Source: Agarophyton chilense (Eukaryota > Rhodophyta > Florideophyceae > Gracilariales > Gracilariaceae). Taken from it: a DNA stretch of 64,000 nucleotides. Shown here piece after piece: positions 1-12,118 of this stretch; positions within the stretch are counted from its first letter, which is position 1, and every line of letters begins with the position of its first letter. Below the pieces are notes generated by a model that was given only the letters and a program-made list of their open reading frames with translations, had not been told where the DNA came from and did no database searches. Position numbers and translations under genes: made by a program. The DNA lies in NCBI GenBank assembly GCA_030374765.1, contig JARGXX010000115.1, positions 1,217,501 to 1,281,500 of the forward strand. The letters run 5' to 3'.

Positions 1-3000
1 TTGATCATCTGGCACTGTCCCACAATGCTATCGGCACGCATCTAATCCTCATGGAGCGTCGACAGAATGGCTCACTCCACGCCGAAAGCGCACCCTAGCC
101 CCCACCGGCGGACCAACTACCGATTCGGTAGTCTCGCGCGTCGTACTCTGCACTTATTTTCCACAGAATCTCGCAGATGACGACGGCCTCGAAGCTGTTT
201 GCATTATTAATAAAAGCCAATCAGCGTAATATCTATTTTTGTGTCACACATACACTTTACCATGCTCTGCTCTACTCTCGCGTCTCGTTCTCCGCTTCTC
301 GTATAAGACGAACCATTTCACAAGTTACAGCTTCTCCACCCCCCCCCCCCCTCCCGGGTCTTGTTTCGCCACATATTTCAACTGCTTTTTCCTCACACAA
401 CGGCTCACTCCTTTGAACGATGATTCACAAATTCCTACACGCACGTTCCCCTCTCTGACCTTTCTGCGCCCATACGCGCGCAGCAAAATACTCAACCCCG
501 CTAGATACATGGCAGCATCTCGACCAATTCGAATGTCTTGTGACCCAATTGGAAGCACATGTTGCAAACTGACACAGCACCTATCTCTTTCATCTCAAAA
601 CGGCTGTTCCAAATACAAGGAATGCTCCCGAGGATGAAAAAAAGCCTTATTAAAACAGAAGTGAACACAATTGTTGTTCCAATCTGATTGATAGTTTGAC
701 GTTGTTAGAGCGCTCTTCCTCACTCTGCTGCATCATTCCCGACAACAAAGATTTGACACTTTGTCCTCGACGAATGGGATTCGTCCTCGGAACAAAAGCA
801 ACCAACTCCTCTCGAGATACCTTGTAGTGGCGTGTATTCTATGCATGTACAAGCAGAACGATCTCCACCCATTCTTGAGGTAACACACCTTTCATACATT
901 CCGCACACGTTTCACCCCCATGTTCGACGCAATGCTTCCTGAATCAAAAAGAGATGGAATTTGTCAAGCGACGGCACATGAGAGCAAATCAATTCAAAGA
1001 CCCACGCGTAAATCTCTACCCACAGCTCGCCATACAGGAGCTTCAAAGTGTTTATAAAAACAAAGTTTTCATCTACAGCCACAAAGTCATCACGCGGGCC
1101 TTTATTGCTCCGCGAGACAGGGGTTTCAGCGGCCCTGCACACCACAAACAGTTACCAATCCCCAACGAAATCAGTTCAGTCTAGGCCCAGGACAAACTAC
1201 CAAGTCGCAAGAGCGCACTTCTCCAGCTAGAACTCTTTCTCATTTCTACTATACGGGTAGAACGAATGGATCATAGCGGAGAGTCATTGAACTTGAGACA
1301 AATCAGCCTGCTCATATCTTACCGCGACTTCAATCCTCCCAGTCCCGAGAAAAGCATGTCTTCACGATTGAGCCCACAAACGATGATCTCGTTAGCCAGC
1401 TTCTGCGTCGTGCTTCCAAAACAAAGGAAATTGCCCCTGTGGAACAAACTACCTTCAAATGAGCTAGCCACCTTGCAAAAAAGTCCAACAAAAACCCACG
1501 TCGTAGAAACATATGCAAGATCCAAATGTTTTTTTAAAGCATCACACGTTGCTCAAAACAAGTAGATGGTTCTAAGCACGGCTATGAATAGAAGCACGTT
1601 TACTTCCTGTGGGTGGTTCTAACAAACTGGCGACAGGCGCCGAGATTCGCGGTGAAGTCACCGCCCTGTGCCATTGAACGGAGAACGACGTGACTCTTTG
1701 CTGAACCATGGCCGCGCATTTGCAGGTTGGTTGCACCTGATCCGCAGATGTCATCCCACACTGATAGAATCGTCAGTGGGCAGATGACTTGCGCCACAGC
1801 TCATACGTGACCGGCTTTTGGTACTTGTTCTTGTGGTGTTTAGCGCTAACTGGCTGCACAAACGAGACAAGTCGAGGGCATCGATTTTCTCACAGATCTT
1901 GGAATGGGTGTGAGGCTTGATACTGCCCTACACGATTAAGTTAATAAGTTTTTCAAGGACAAATAGCGACACATTTGTGTGAGGGCGGTACCGTTGGTAC
2001 ATTGGTTGGTTTGGCGGGTGACTTTGATCCAAGTTGAAAGCTTGCGAATATTTTCCTTTTCAATGATCATACATTCTGTTTCCGTTTTGGGCACCCTTGG
2101 AACTTCCAAGAGCATGAAAAGGGAAAAGGAAAACCACAGATGATCGAGCAACTGATTGATTAGTATCCAGGAAAATATTAGATTAGAACGGTCCCTGAAT
2201 GCAAATGAGCTTCCACTGCAATTGCATGGGGTCTATCACTGGCACAGCGTCAAAGAGCAGAATAGAAAAGAGCTCGAGTAATACAATGCTGCGGGCAGTA
2301 GAGCACATTACTTTTGAAATAACCCTGATTAGAAATCCTTCATTAAGTGACATGAGATGTATAATCATGCAGTGATTTGCATAAGGGCTTGGGTTATGGG
2401 GCGAATAGGCACCACCAATCAAATGTGAAGAGATCATGCAGAAAGAAGTGTTGCTCATATTGAAGTCGGGTGTGTGACTTGCCACTTTAACCTCTTACAC
2501 AGGAGTAACCATCGGACTACTTTCTTTGAATGCTGCACCCCTATTTTTTCTTTTTCTGGAGGATTATGACGAAGAACCGAGCGGTTGAGGGCAATAACCA
2601 ATCATGAGTCAATAAGTAACAAATACGTGCCTGGCTCATTTCCACCAAAAGAATGGCGATTGTCTCTCCTGATTTGCAAGCACGGTCCCTGCCCTGGCAA
2701 GGGAGATCTTCGACCTCGCATGGGCGATCACTTTGTATGTGGCACGTCTTTACTCCAGATGGTGCTTCTCGCGACCAGACGCCTTGCCTTGTCTTTTTCA
2801 TTGAGAGTAGAAATCTTAGGGGAGGGCGGTCGTTATTCTCTGTTCAAACTTACAATCCAAGAGGCGTTGGCCCGCTTGTTCTACTCCCGGAATAGTAATT
2901 TCGAGCTCCATTGAAGAACTTTTGTCATTTGGTCATTTTGATTCCAATCTCCACCTCTTGAAGCAATCTCAACCCAATCTGTGGTGCAACATCTTGTCGT

Positions 3001-4342
3001 CGTCTGTGTACACCAAATGCGTTGCTTTTCGAATCACACGAACATTCTTCAAAGAATTGCAGCTAATTCAATTGCGCATTTTGAATATAGTGGACAGCAT
3101 GGCACGATGATGATGAATTTGTTACCACATGTCGTGTTCTTTTGGCGTTATGAAAAACAATCATCACAAAAGAGTTCCTCTTTCTAACCGTGGAACCAAC
3201 TGACTACAAATGCCGTAAGCACACAAAAAGACTGCAGTGTTAGATCTATTTACACGATTTCCACTGTGATTGAGTTTAAAAAGCCGAAGCCCAATTTGCT
3301 TCTTTTTCTTGCTCAGGGAGCGTAGTAGCACAACCATTGCCTACTAGCTAGTGCACCGACAACCACCAAATGCCCGGTATACGCAGACATGGAGACTGGG
3401 CTTGGGGAAACTCTTCATAATTCCACAATATCAGGTAACGGCTTATTTGATACACGAGCTTCTTTCGCAATTGACTTGATCCCAAAATAACGTACATCTC
3501 TCTTTGCAATCAACAGCGGCACGTTTGGTTTTGATAAGGCCTTCGGTGCACCAGAGAGATATGAAAGAAGTCGGTGAACCCGTTATTAGCCTCCGACCTG
3601 TCCAAATAGTGCTGCAACTTACGCTGAATGCCTGTACTACAAGAAAAGAGATGGGCGCAAGGACACTGCTTTCTTCGAGAGGCCTTGTATTTGTTGGAGG
3701 AGCTTTCTTCGGGCTCATGCAACCGACGTTGACCTTTGGCCTTTTTACACTCAACTCTGTGTCCCACAACAATACCGCAGCCACCCCTATCCCTTTGTTA
3801 ATGTGTTTGGTCTTGTTCAGGAGAGGGATTTATTCGAAATCAACAGCGGAAGGTAGTGGAGAAGCAACTACGGCATTCCAACGTCGTAGATATCTCGAGC
3901 TAGAGATAGTCCAAGGAATGTGAAAAACGAAATGATAAGATTCTACAGCATCAGATCTGTTCAAAATCTATTTTGATCCGATTTCAATTTTTCCTTTTTT
4001 TTGTTGTACCTTTGCTTCTGAAGTCCATTCCATTGCGTCCCCGTTACTCGCCAGTCGCAATCCCCGTCGACTCACGCCAGCACCTCGCCCACCTGACAGA
4101 TTTCTTCCTTCGCTCCCGCTTACTCTGGTCGCCCTGCTTCCCACGAACTCCAGACCATAAAAGCGTTCACTGGAATACAGTTTTGTTCCATTCAAACCTT
4201 TGTCTGTCATCCATTGGTTTTGAAGCCGAGAACACAGCCCGTCAACCTCACCTCTTCATATCATCAGTGCCTGCCTGCTTTGTCCTGAAACTCGACGCCC
4301 GCGTTGGTCCATCAGTCAATGGACTTCGCTAAACCTAGGTGA
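1..4342. other. gene-poor stretch, no supported gene
   Basis: I find no open frame here that reads like a conserved protein on either strand. The longest frames (for example 3504-3923 plus) have random-like composition and no motif. A run of 13 C lies at 339-351. A CTAGCTAG palindrome lies at 3344-3351. The last few hundred bases should hold the promoter and leader of the kinase that starts at 4343. A multi-exon gene with short exons cannot be excluded. Confidence 0.6.
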
Positions 4343-7300
4343 ATGGCGTCTGAAAGCGCTTCACAGGTGCTGTATGGCCGCGAGGGTTCGTATGCGCTTC
4401 TTGAGGTGATTGGAAAGGGTGCCTACGGTACTGTGTATAAGGGGATATGGCGCGAAGTTGGGCGTCATGTCGCAATCAAACGTGCCTCGCGTTCAAAGCT
4501 GTCCTCTGATGAAGAGAAAGCGCTACAAACAGAGATTCAGCTGTTTAAGAATCTCAAGCATCGACATATCGTCAACTATGTTGAGGCTGTCGATAACCCC
4601 AAGTCCAGCTTTCTAGATATTGTTATGGAGTTTGTTGAAGGAGGAAGTCTTTTCAGCATTGTTCGCTCTATTCGAAAGAGCAAGGATGATGGCGAGCGAG
4701 TTTTCGATGAGCGCGTCGTGGCTGACTTCATTCGTCAGGTTGTACTGGGATTAGATTATCTGCATCGTCAAGGTGTGGTTCACCGCGATATCAAAGGCGC
4801 AAACATTTTGGTCACCAAAGAAAGCCATGTCAAGCTGGCTGACTTCGGTGTTGCGTCTACAAAACCAGCAGATCAATCAAGTCCATTTGATGTGGCCGGC
4901 TCTCCGTATTGGATGGCTCCAGAGATTATAAATCTCACCGGATCCTCCACTGCCTCTGATATATGGTCGGTTGGGTGCACTGTAATAGAAGTACTCACCG
5001 GATTTCCTCCGTATCACGATCTTTCCGATGTGACCGCTTTATTCAGGATTGTTTCCGATGATTGTCCTCCGCTACCACCCAACGTATCGACAGAATGTCA
5101 GGACTTCTTGAAAAAATGTTTCAACAAAGACATGCACACGCGAATAAGCGCGAAAGAACTTCTCAGTCATCGGTGGCTTACGAAGGATGACGCAAACGAC
5201 TTTTATGACCTTGATGATGAGCCGACGAGGGCAAATGTGAAGGAGTTCAATGTGGATGCCGAAGAATCGAATCATCTAGGCTCTGGGGTTTCACCTGCCA
5301 ATGTTGTTGGTACACTTGGGCTCTATGAAGAATCTAGGGACGAAGATTTCAGTGATCTCGAGTTCGAAGAGGCTCTAATTGTAGACGAATCAGCTCAGAC
5401 TAGTGGGCTGAGATCTAACGGTGCTTCATCTTCACCATTCAATGCGGAGGCCTTTGAATTTGGGAGTGGCGAAAGAGACCAAGACGCAATTCAGGAGGAT
5501 CTTGATATTGTTGCAAATCAAGAAGCATTGTTGAGCGGTTCGAGTCTACAACGATTGAGTTTCGGCGAGGATCCTTTTAAGGATGTGTTGGATGATCCGG
5601 AAGTAGAACTGGAGCGAGAAAGAGAGCGAAGACAGAAAGAATTATGGGAAATGGTAAAACGCTTCGCAGCTTCAATAGGAAAAGAAACGGAGATTCACGT
5701 CGCGGCCTGCAATTCACTCGTAGACATCTTTCAAAAGAATCCCGAGCAACGGTACTTTCTCATATATGACCCCGGGTTGAATCCAATCATAGAGGCTTTG
5801 GAAAGTGGTGGAAAAGATGTCATGGTAGAGGCGTCATTGCGAGTTACGTTAAGTATTCTCGGGGATGACAGGCAGGGGGGGTCAAATGATGGAGATGGTG
5901 AAGACGTGACGACAACTCCATCTGAAATTCAGGCATTTGGTTATCCAAGAATGTCAAACATAAGACAAGATTTATGTCTCGCTGGATTTCTTCCTGTTGT
6001 GATGAAGTATTGCCGAAGATCAGCGCCTCTGCAAGCTCGTCTCCTTTCAGCCAGGTTCATGGAGAAAATCATAGAACTTGAAAGTACCTTGCAAATGTTC
6101 ATCGCTTGCCGGGGGTTTATTGTCTTTGTAGATATGCTTGAGCCAGACATCCTCAAGATCGGCGAGCTCACTAGAATAGCTCTGAAAGGGATTGATCGAA
6201 TGCTTTCTATGGAAAACCAGCGGCACAAAAGAGATTTTTGTCGTCGTTTTGCATCATGTGGTCTGCTGGAGCGTATAGTCGAAGGGATATCTCATAACAT
6301 GAAATTCCTGGAGAGCCATAAGAATCAAACGAAAAAGTTCCTCTCCGAACGAGAAGATGTTCAAGGTCACGTGTCAAGGCTCGCCAGTTTATTACAAACG
6401 TTTGCTGCTCGAGCAGATACCATTGTGAAGACAACAATGGTAACTCAGTCGGTGTTAAACCCCATCATACGGCAAATAACAAACCGGTTAACGCCATCGT
6501 CTGGAATTCGATCAATTTTGTGTTGCATTCGGGATTTATCACGCGATCCACTGACGCACATGGCTTTACAAAAGGCATCAACCATCCAGACCTTGGTTCA
6601 GTATCTCTCGGTGGATATTCGAACGTTAAAGACAAACCCACGACACTTTATCATTTCATCACTGCATAATCTTTGCATAGTCTCTCCGGCACGTCAAGAA
6701 ATCGCTGCCTTGTCTGGGCTTGTACCACATTTACAGAGATATATCACGTCCAAGGACATGAACTTACGCTCACTTTGCATTGATATGTATTCAGGTCTAG
6801 CTTGCGCAGGACGAGCTACTCGCAGAGAACTCGCAAAGCACCAAGGCGCAGACTTTTACGTGGACCTGCTCGTGATGCTCTCAGCGCCTGGCAATGTTCG
6901 AAAATGGCAAGCAAAAGTGTTGCAGTCCTTCTCAGAGTGGCTCGACGATGAGGGCCAATCGAAACACGTCGAGAATCGGCTGGTTTCAGATAGGAACAAG
7001 AGCCGCATGTGCAATTCGCTCGCTCGGGTACGTCTCATCGACGTGGAAGCAGTATTGGAACCATATCTGAAGATGGTGACAATCTCACGCACGATTAATG
7101 TTGTATACGGGGCAAGCGAGGAACTGGTCACTGCCATGGTGCGATGGCTTGAGAGCATGTACAACGACGAGGTTGGAAGCGGCCCACGTGGTAAACTGCT
7201 GTTGCTACGATCTTTGCTTGCACATGCGCGACTGTGGACGATGAAATCTGGGAATCATGGGTTGGTTATGGCATTAACGCTTCTGCTGAAAGATGTGGTT

Positions 7301-7390
7301 CTTGTTGGGGATGAAGCCATCACTGTTCAGGAGCAAGCTTCATTGCTTCTAACTGCGTTGGAGAATATATCATCTGGGGGACGGGCATAG
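4343..7390 (+). CDS. Ser/Thr kinase of the Cdc7 / MAP3K-epsilon type with C-terminal ARM-like region
   Basis: This 1015-residue protein has an N-terminal STE-type kinase domain (about 16-282). Seen: glycine loop GKGAYG (24-29), VAIK lysine 46, HRDIKGAN with catalytic Asp149, DFG 167-169 and GSPYWMAPE ending at 194. All catalytic residues are present. An acidic linker (about 285-430) follows, then some 550 residues of helical, Leu-rich sequence resembling armadillo repeats. This order and length match plant MAP3K-epsilon and fungal Cdc7/Cdc15 kinases, which act in septation-initiation and cytokinesis signalling and can feed MAPK modules. The frame is uninterrupted, so the gene is intronless. 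The first ATG just after an in-frame stop is used. Family placement is firm; the exact pathway role is inferred. Confidence 0.93.
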   Translation: MASESASQVLYGREGSYALLEVIGKGAYGTVYKGIWREVGRHVAIKRASRSKLSSDEEKALQTEIQLFKNLKHRHIVNYVEAVDNPKSSFLDIVMEFVEGGSLFSIVRSIRKSKDDGERVFDERVVADFIRQVVLGLDYLHRQGVVHRDIKGANILVTKESHVKLADFGVASTKPADQSSPFDVAGSPYWMAPEIINLTGSSTASDIWSVGCTVIEVLTGFPPYHDLSDVTALFRIVSDDCPPLPPNVSTECQDFLKKCFNKDMHTRISAKELLSHRWLTKDDANDFYDLDDEPTRANVKEFNVDAEESNHLGSGVSPANVVGTLGLYEESRDEDFSDLEFEEALIVDESAQTSGLRSNGASSSPFNAEAFEFGSGERDQDAIQEDLDIVANQEALLSGSSLQRLSFGEDPFKDVLDDPEVELERERERRQKELWEMVKRFAASIGKETEIHVAACNSLVDIFQKNPEQRYFLIYDPGLNPIIEALESGGKDVMVEASLRVTLSILGDDRQGGSNDGDGEDVTTTPSEIQAFGYPRMSNIRQDLCLAGFLPVVMKYCRRSAPLQARLLSARFMEKIIELESTLQMFIACRGFIVFVDMLEPDILKIGELTRIALKGIDRMLSMENQRHKRDFCRRFASCGLLERIVEGISHNMKFLESHKNQTKKFLSEREDVQGHVSRLASLLQTFAARADTIVKTTMVTQSVLNPIIRQITNRLTPSSGIRSILCCIRDLSRDPLTHMALQKASTIQTLVQYLSVDIRTLKTNPRHFIISSLHNLCIVSPARQEIAALSGLVPHLQRYITSKDMNLRSLCIDMYSGLACAGRATRRELAKHQGADFYVDLLVMLSAPGNVRKWQAKVLQSFSEWLDDEGQSKHVENRLVSDRNKSRMCNSLARVRLIDVEAVLEPYLKMVTISRTINVVYGASEELVTAMVRWLESMYNDEVGSGPRGKLLLLRSLLAHARLWTMKSGNHGLVMALTLLLKDVVLVGDEAITVQEQASLLLTALENISSGGRA

Positions 7391-8398
7391 ATATTCGTTG
7401 GCCGGTTGCTTGCAGATGATCTCCTTTCCAACGTCATCGCTATTCCCAGTGACAAAACTCCTGGTATATAAAGTGTATGTGTGGACATGGTACAATCTAG
7501 TCAATTGGAGGCTCTATAACATAATGCAGTACTTGCAAACGAAAGCAGCAACTGAACGCGTCAATGACCGATCCGCTTATCTTGTGTGAAAGCAAACGAG
7601 CTCCCTGCTCTTTGTCACCAATTTCAAGAGCGGAGTCTATTCGCTCTCAATTGCCATTTGCTGGATACGTTCTGATTATTTGCCCCACCCCCATACCACC
7701 ATACCAACCAATACTTTGTGGTTTATTCTTACGCATGAAAGAATGAGTAATCTGTCTTGGAACTGGCCGAAAACTCTCCATGTTGGCGGCGCGGACCGTT
7801 GCAACCGCGGGGATTACCGACATTTTCAGGTGCAGTTGCATGAAATTTTTTTTGTGATGCAGCGACGTGTTACTGTTGTATAAACTCATGCTGTACCCAG
7901 TACACCCACCGTGTACCGCACAAGTGGATGTTCTGGTCAACGAAATTGCAATTGATCAAAATTGTCCGTTGACAGCCTGGAGCGCTCAGTGAGCCCACTT
8001 TTTGCACGGTCACTTCTCGACATACTGTACGTGGTAAGAAGGTGAAGGGGTAAAGGGCTAGATTGAGCAATTTAACCCTTGCTGTAACCCTTGGTTGGCA
8101 ATCCAATCCTGATGCAAATGTACTAAGATTACTACGGACCGCAAAGATGCACATCGACAACAAATTAGTAAAGCAAAGCGTTCCAAGGGAATGCTACCAT
8201 CAACTAGGACGCGTATACTGATGGAGTACATTTGAAAAACAAAACCATCGTGGCAGAAGCTGTTGTTTAAGCTCTATCTATTCTTTATGTACAAAAAATA
8301 TATACACTCAATCTACTGAATCTACATGGTCGTTGGTCAAATTACATGACATGTACAAAATAGAGGGGGCGTACAGATCGGCACAGCAGAGGCGTCTG
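7391..8398. other. convergent intergenic region
   Basis: About 1 kb between the kinase stop and the end of the minus-strand gene. It is AT-rich near 8280-8320, as expected of 3' untranslated sequence. I see no coding frame, RNA gene or repeat that I can support. Confidence 0.5.
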
Positions 8399-9739
8399 CT
8401 ATCGTTCTACTTGCTGTAACGCTGAAGATTGTCCTCGAGTGAAAAGGCCCACCACGTCACATATGTCGGCAGCACCATCATCCTGAAACTCGATTGCAAA
8501 CCAGCGATTGTGTTCTTCACAATCTTGTTGCCACTGCTGCATAAGCTCTTCGCTCACGTCGAAGACAGCGTCGCGTTCTGGGTCCTCCGACAGGTCATCT
8601 CGCATGCTGGCAACAATACTGTCAAATTGAACAAACTCGTGCTCATTACCAACCCACTTCAACGATACTGCGTCCATACGCATGGCGGGAAGCTGCGTAT
8701 GGGTTGACGGATGGGAAGATTGCGAGTCGTCAACGCCAGACAAGTCGATATCGTCCAGTCCTTCCTCTTCCTGATCATCTTCCGCATACGCCGCCAGAGC
8801 ACTGATGGCTTGTGTTGGGGCGTGACGATCGGGGTGCAACAGTGAAGGTGGTGGATATATACCGAACAAAGAAGTTCTGTTGGTGCGTGTTTCAAGCCTG
8901 TCTTCAGGAAAAGTGGGGACAATTGGCACAGTGAAGTTGAGTTCGTCATCGTCATCGTCATCGTCATCTTCCATATGTGGTAGCTGTGGCTCCAATTGAG
9001 CGTAAACGGGCGGTGTTTGAAGATACTGGTCGTCGCACGTAGAGTGTGAAGCTTGTGGGGCACATTCGGGCGACAAGGAGTGATCAGACCGAGATTGTGA
9101 AGAACTCAAAACTGTGCGTTGCTCCGCATGCTCCACTTCGCATGGGCGGGCAGGCGCATCGCGCACGTCAGGTAACTTGTCTAACAAGCGCGACAGTGAG
9201 CGAGTAGAATGAGGACTATTTGCGGCGGAGTTTGTTGCAGGGTCGGATAGGGCCTCGGCGGAGGGCACTGTAGGTAAGGAGCTAGTGGAACAAAAGAGAA
9301 AACGCTCATCAAGCGGAGGCACTGAGCTGGTTGCAGACAAAGAGGCAGGCGAATTGACGGGTTGGGAAGGCGTATTAAGTGGACGCATTGAGGAATGCTC
9401 GTCGCGATCTGTGCATGACGAGAGCGAGCCGGAAGAGGAGTGAGAGAAGGCATAGGGTTGCGACGCGTCGCGGCAGCTGTTACGGTCGTATGTGGATTTT
9501 GGATGTTGCGGGAGGAGAGACGGTGTTGACGGACGCTTGGTGTTGACCAGACAGGGGCCAGAGCGGGCGTTGAGAACGCCAGGGAGCGGCCTCGAGCGGC
9601 GGAAGGGGAAGTTGCGCAGGGTGAGACGGAGGGAGCGACGACGCCATCTGAGGGCGTCGCGCCACAGACGAGGCGACGGGCGCAAAGACGTCGACGATGA
9701 ATCCGGCGCGCTTGAGGGGTTCACGCACAGAGAAAACAT
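8399..9739 (-). CDS. uncharacterised Ser/Pro-rich protein with acidic C-terminal region
   Basis: I do not recognise this 446-residue product. The N-terminal part is basic and Ser/Pro/Arg-rich. It then becomes low-complexity Ser/Thr-rich, with an eight-aspartate run (coded around 8943-8970 by a GAT/GAC repeat) and a second acidic patch (EDDQEEEG). The last 110 residues look folded, with hydrophobic and charged residues alternating and motifs such as KWVGNEHEF and VSEELMQQWQQD. The frame stays open upstream to an ATG at 10201, but that extension is Arg/Pro-rich and random-looking, so I start at the ATG at 9739. Acidic and low-complexity content suggests a nuclear regulatory protein, but that is a guess. 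A spliced first exon upstream is possible. Confidence 0.6.
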   Translation of the reverse strand: MFSLCVNPSSAPDSSSTSLRPSPRLWRDALRWRRRSLRLTLRNFPFRRSRPLPGVLNARSGPCLVNTKRPSTPSLLPQHPKSTYDRNSCRDASQPYAFSHSSSGSLSSCTDRDEHSSMRPLNTPSQPVNSPASLSATSSVPPLDERFLFCSTSSLPTVPSAEALSDPATNSAANSPHSTRSLSRLLDKLPDVRDAPARPCEVEHAEQRTVLSSSQSRSDHSLSPECAPQASHSTCDDQYLQTPPVYAQLEPQLPHMEDDDDDDDDELNFTVPIVPTFPEDRLETRTNRTSLFGIYPPPSLLHPDRHAPTQAISALAAYAEDDQEEEGLDDIDLSGVDDSQSSHPSTHTQLPAMRMDAVSLKWVGNEHEFVQFDSIVASMRDDLSEDPERDAVFDVSEELMQQWQQDCEEHNRWFAIEFQDDGAADICDVVGLFTRGQSSALQQVER

Positions 9740-10360
9740 CGCACACGACAGTCGAATTGGGGGGGACAGAATGCGGTGGGGAAGAAGACGGGTAAGCAAC
9801 GCGAGTGCGGCACGATGGACGCGCTGCAAGCCGTGCGCAGCCAGGGGGTGGGGTCGACGGGGCAGAGACGACGGGAGATAAAAGGACGCCGACTGGCCGA
9901 CAAGGCTAGCCCGAACAACGGCCGAATTGCAATTGCAGCGCAGAAAAGGGCGCGTTCCGTGGGGCGCGACGGACATGCACGCTGATTGGCGCGTTTTGGC
10001 GAAACCAGCGTAGTTTTGCGAAATATTTTCCGCGCGAGGGAGCGTGTGCGCCGCTTGCGTGGCGGACAAGCGGAGGCGACTGCGCCGTCGGCGCAGTTGA
10101 TGGCGAGGGTATTGTTTCGGCGCGTGCGCTGGTCTTCGTCTGCTGCTTCCGTGGACGCCTTGGGCGACAACGCGGGCGTACCTTCGTGGGTGCGGTGGCA
10201 TGTGCTGCCCGCTGCGTTGTCGCGTGCCCGTGTGTGATGCGTTCGCAGCTATTCCTCCTCATATTGTTGGACTTGGCGCTTACATCGCATTGTCATCGCC
10301 CCATATCTTCCAGCCACCTCTCCCGGCGGCTTGCCGCGCGCTCGTCTTAGCCTAAAGAAA

Positions 10361-10944
10361 ATGTCTCTACTTGTAAGTGACGCACTGCTTTCTGCCTTCA
10401 GCTGTGAGCGTCCATGATGATCCGAAGATCTATCTTCGGACACCTGCCGAGAGTCTACTCGATGAGCTCAACCACATTTCGTTGTCTAATAATTCAGTGG
10501 TTTATTTCTGAGCCGCTCCTCCTTCCACAGTCCAATCCCTTCTTGTGTTCACCTGCTAACCGTACACCCTCATTCTGCCAGCTCTCTGTTTTGCGACACA
10601 GACGACGCTCCCGCTCGAGCCGAACACCCACAGAATTTCCTACTCTCAGTACATGGCGCGGGGGTGCTTGCGTCCACACGCACAGATTCCCGACGTATAC
10701 CAAATGTGAGCTGGACAACACTCTCCCTTCACTTGCTTACATGGCGCGCTGTCATTGTGACTCAAACAAACGCCTCTACGTACTCGCTTCGTACAACAAT
10801 TGCTCACCTTGGCCATTCTTCTTTCTTTCAAAGCTTACCGTGGCTAACTTTAGACATTTGCGCAATCCTAACATACTTCACGCTCGAGCCATGAGTAAAA
10901 GCGCAGAGCAAAATTTCGTTCTTCTGCCCCTTCGCCACGCGTAG
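10361..10944 (+). CDS. possible small spliced gene, exon structure unresolved
   Basis: Several splice-like signals sit here without a clean complete frame. ATG TCT CTA CTT at 10361 is followed directly by GTAAGT. A segment at 10407-10508 reads as convincing protein (DDPKIYLRTPAESLLDE). CTGCTAAC (10552-10559) precedes an acceptor at 10580-10581. The exon 10582-10705 ends at GTGAGC, and a pyrimidine-rich acceptor at 10832-10833 restores phase to a terminal exon 10834-10944 that ends in TAG. The 3' half therefore reads as about 77 residues in one frame. I could not join the 5' exons without a stop. Function unknown; it may be a real small gene or chance. Confidence 0.25.
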
Positions 10945-11386
10945 TTCTCCTTGCTCTGCTGTTTTACGCAGTGGCACGCACGAACGGCTTCATCTCTCGC
11001 ATTGTGGAGGGGCATCGGTGTTGTTTCCTGGCTTGTCTCCCGGCAATAACACCCCAAATCTACAGCACTGATTAGCAGTGGCTGTGTCCTGCTCCCGCCC
11101 AGTGCCCCAGCATCCTCTATCAGTGCGAACAAACTTCGCACGGGATGATCCTTTGTACTACCTTCCTCTCTCAAAAGAAACTTGGTACTTGCAACGATCG
11201 TAGAAATACCCATCCAGCAGCGCGACCGATGCGCGAGCGCGTCTTTTTTCAAGATGATCTTTGAGTGCGGGTGGAGATGGGGAGGTCTGCCCAAGTCAAG
11301 TCCACATTCAAAAAGATCACATCACGTCGGAAATATGCCTACAGATAACGTTATGTTCATTTCTCGCGCTAAAGCTAGGTGCCAAA

Positions 11387-12118
11387 TCACGAGGCAGTGC
11401 TCGCGTTGTGCGAGGTTCCAGTGGCCGTTGCTGTTGCGGATGCTGACGCAGTCGGCGCGTTCACGACTTCATCCTCGCGTTTTTCTACTTGAGTAGACAT
11501 TTTTTCAGCATGTGCAGCATGAATCTGACGATTCTTTTCAAGCACGTCAAACAGCATAGAATCAATGGCACTCTTTTCAGCGCTGGAAAGAACTTCAGCG
11601 CCCGTCTGGGCAATACTGGTGTCCTCTCGTTCGCTCAAAGACACTGGTGGGGGCTCCCATGAGTAATTTCCTTGATTAGATACGGCGGTGGCATTCTGCA
11701 TGGTTTCAAACGCTTTGCGCAAATGATGCAGTGATTGTAGGATTCTTGAGGAAAGAATGGCGTGTATCGAAGGCGCTTGGTACACATCACCTTCCAACAC
11801 GTAGTACATGGCCAAGGGCTCCAGATTGGGCGGTCGAATCGATCGAAGAAACTTGGTGATGATAAATAGGCCAGGTGCCGGATCAGCCGTGACTTGATAC
11901 TCTATTCCGGGCATGGTTTCCAAGAGTTTGGGGTCTAGACGCTGCAGCTTGATTTGCTGATTGTTGCATCGCTCGTCGTAGAACTGCGAAAGAGAGAAAT
12001 ACTCGAGAACGTGTTCCTTAGTGAGAGGAAAGAAAGATAACCAGTTCTTGTCGTGCCACATAACACCGGTGAGGTCCTCGGTTTCTTCGACGTCCATGTT
12101 GGACGAAGATGCCACCAT
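11387..12118 (-). CDS. MED6: Mediator of RNA polymerase II transcription subunit 6
   Basis: The 243-residue product matches the MED6 family over residues 15-145. Seen: VMWHDKNWL near the N-terminus, VLEYFSLSQFYDERCNN, MPGIEYQV, and AMYYVLEGDVYQAPSIHAILSSRIL, which is the family signature. MED6 is a head-module subunit that links the Mediator head and middle modules to RNA polymerase II in the nucleus. The C-terminal 100 residues are divergent, ending in an Ala/Thr/Ser-rich tail. The length is normal for the family. The gene is intronless and its 5' end faces the Nudix gene across about 430 bp. Start chosen: ATG at 12118; a second ATG (residue 8) is also possible. Confidence 0.93.
   Translation of the reverse strand: MVASSSNMDVEETEDLTGVMWHDKNWLSFFPLTKEHVLEYFSLSQFYDERCNNQQIKLQRLDPKLLETMPGIEYQVTADPAPGLFIITKFLRSIRPPNLEPLAMYYVLEGDVYQAPSIHAILSSRILQSLHHLRKAFETMQNATAVSNQGNYSWEPPPVSLSEREDTSIAQTGAEVLSSAEKSAIDSMLFDVLEKNRQIHAAHAEKMSTQVEKREDEVVNAPTASASATATATGTSHNASTAS

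Noticed and set aside
9740-10201. N-terminal extension of the 8399-9739 gene to an ATG at 10201
   Set aside because: Arg/Pro/His-rich, random-looking sequence that would leave the promoter little space. Kept only as an alternative.
10878-11294. Minus-strand frame downstream of MED6
   Set aside because: Starts with TTG, lies in the MED6 3' flank and resembles no family, although the middle looks partly protein-like.
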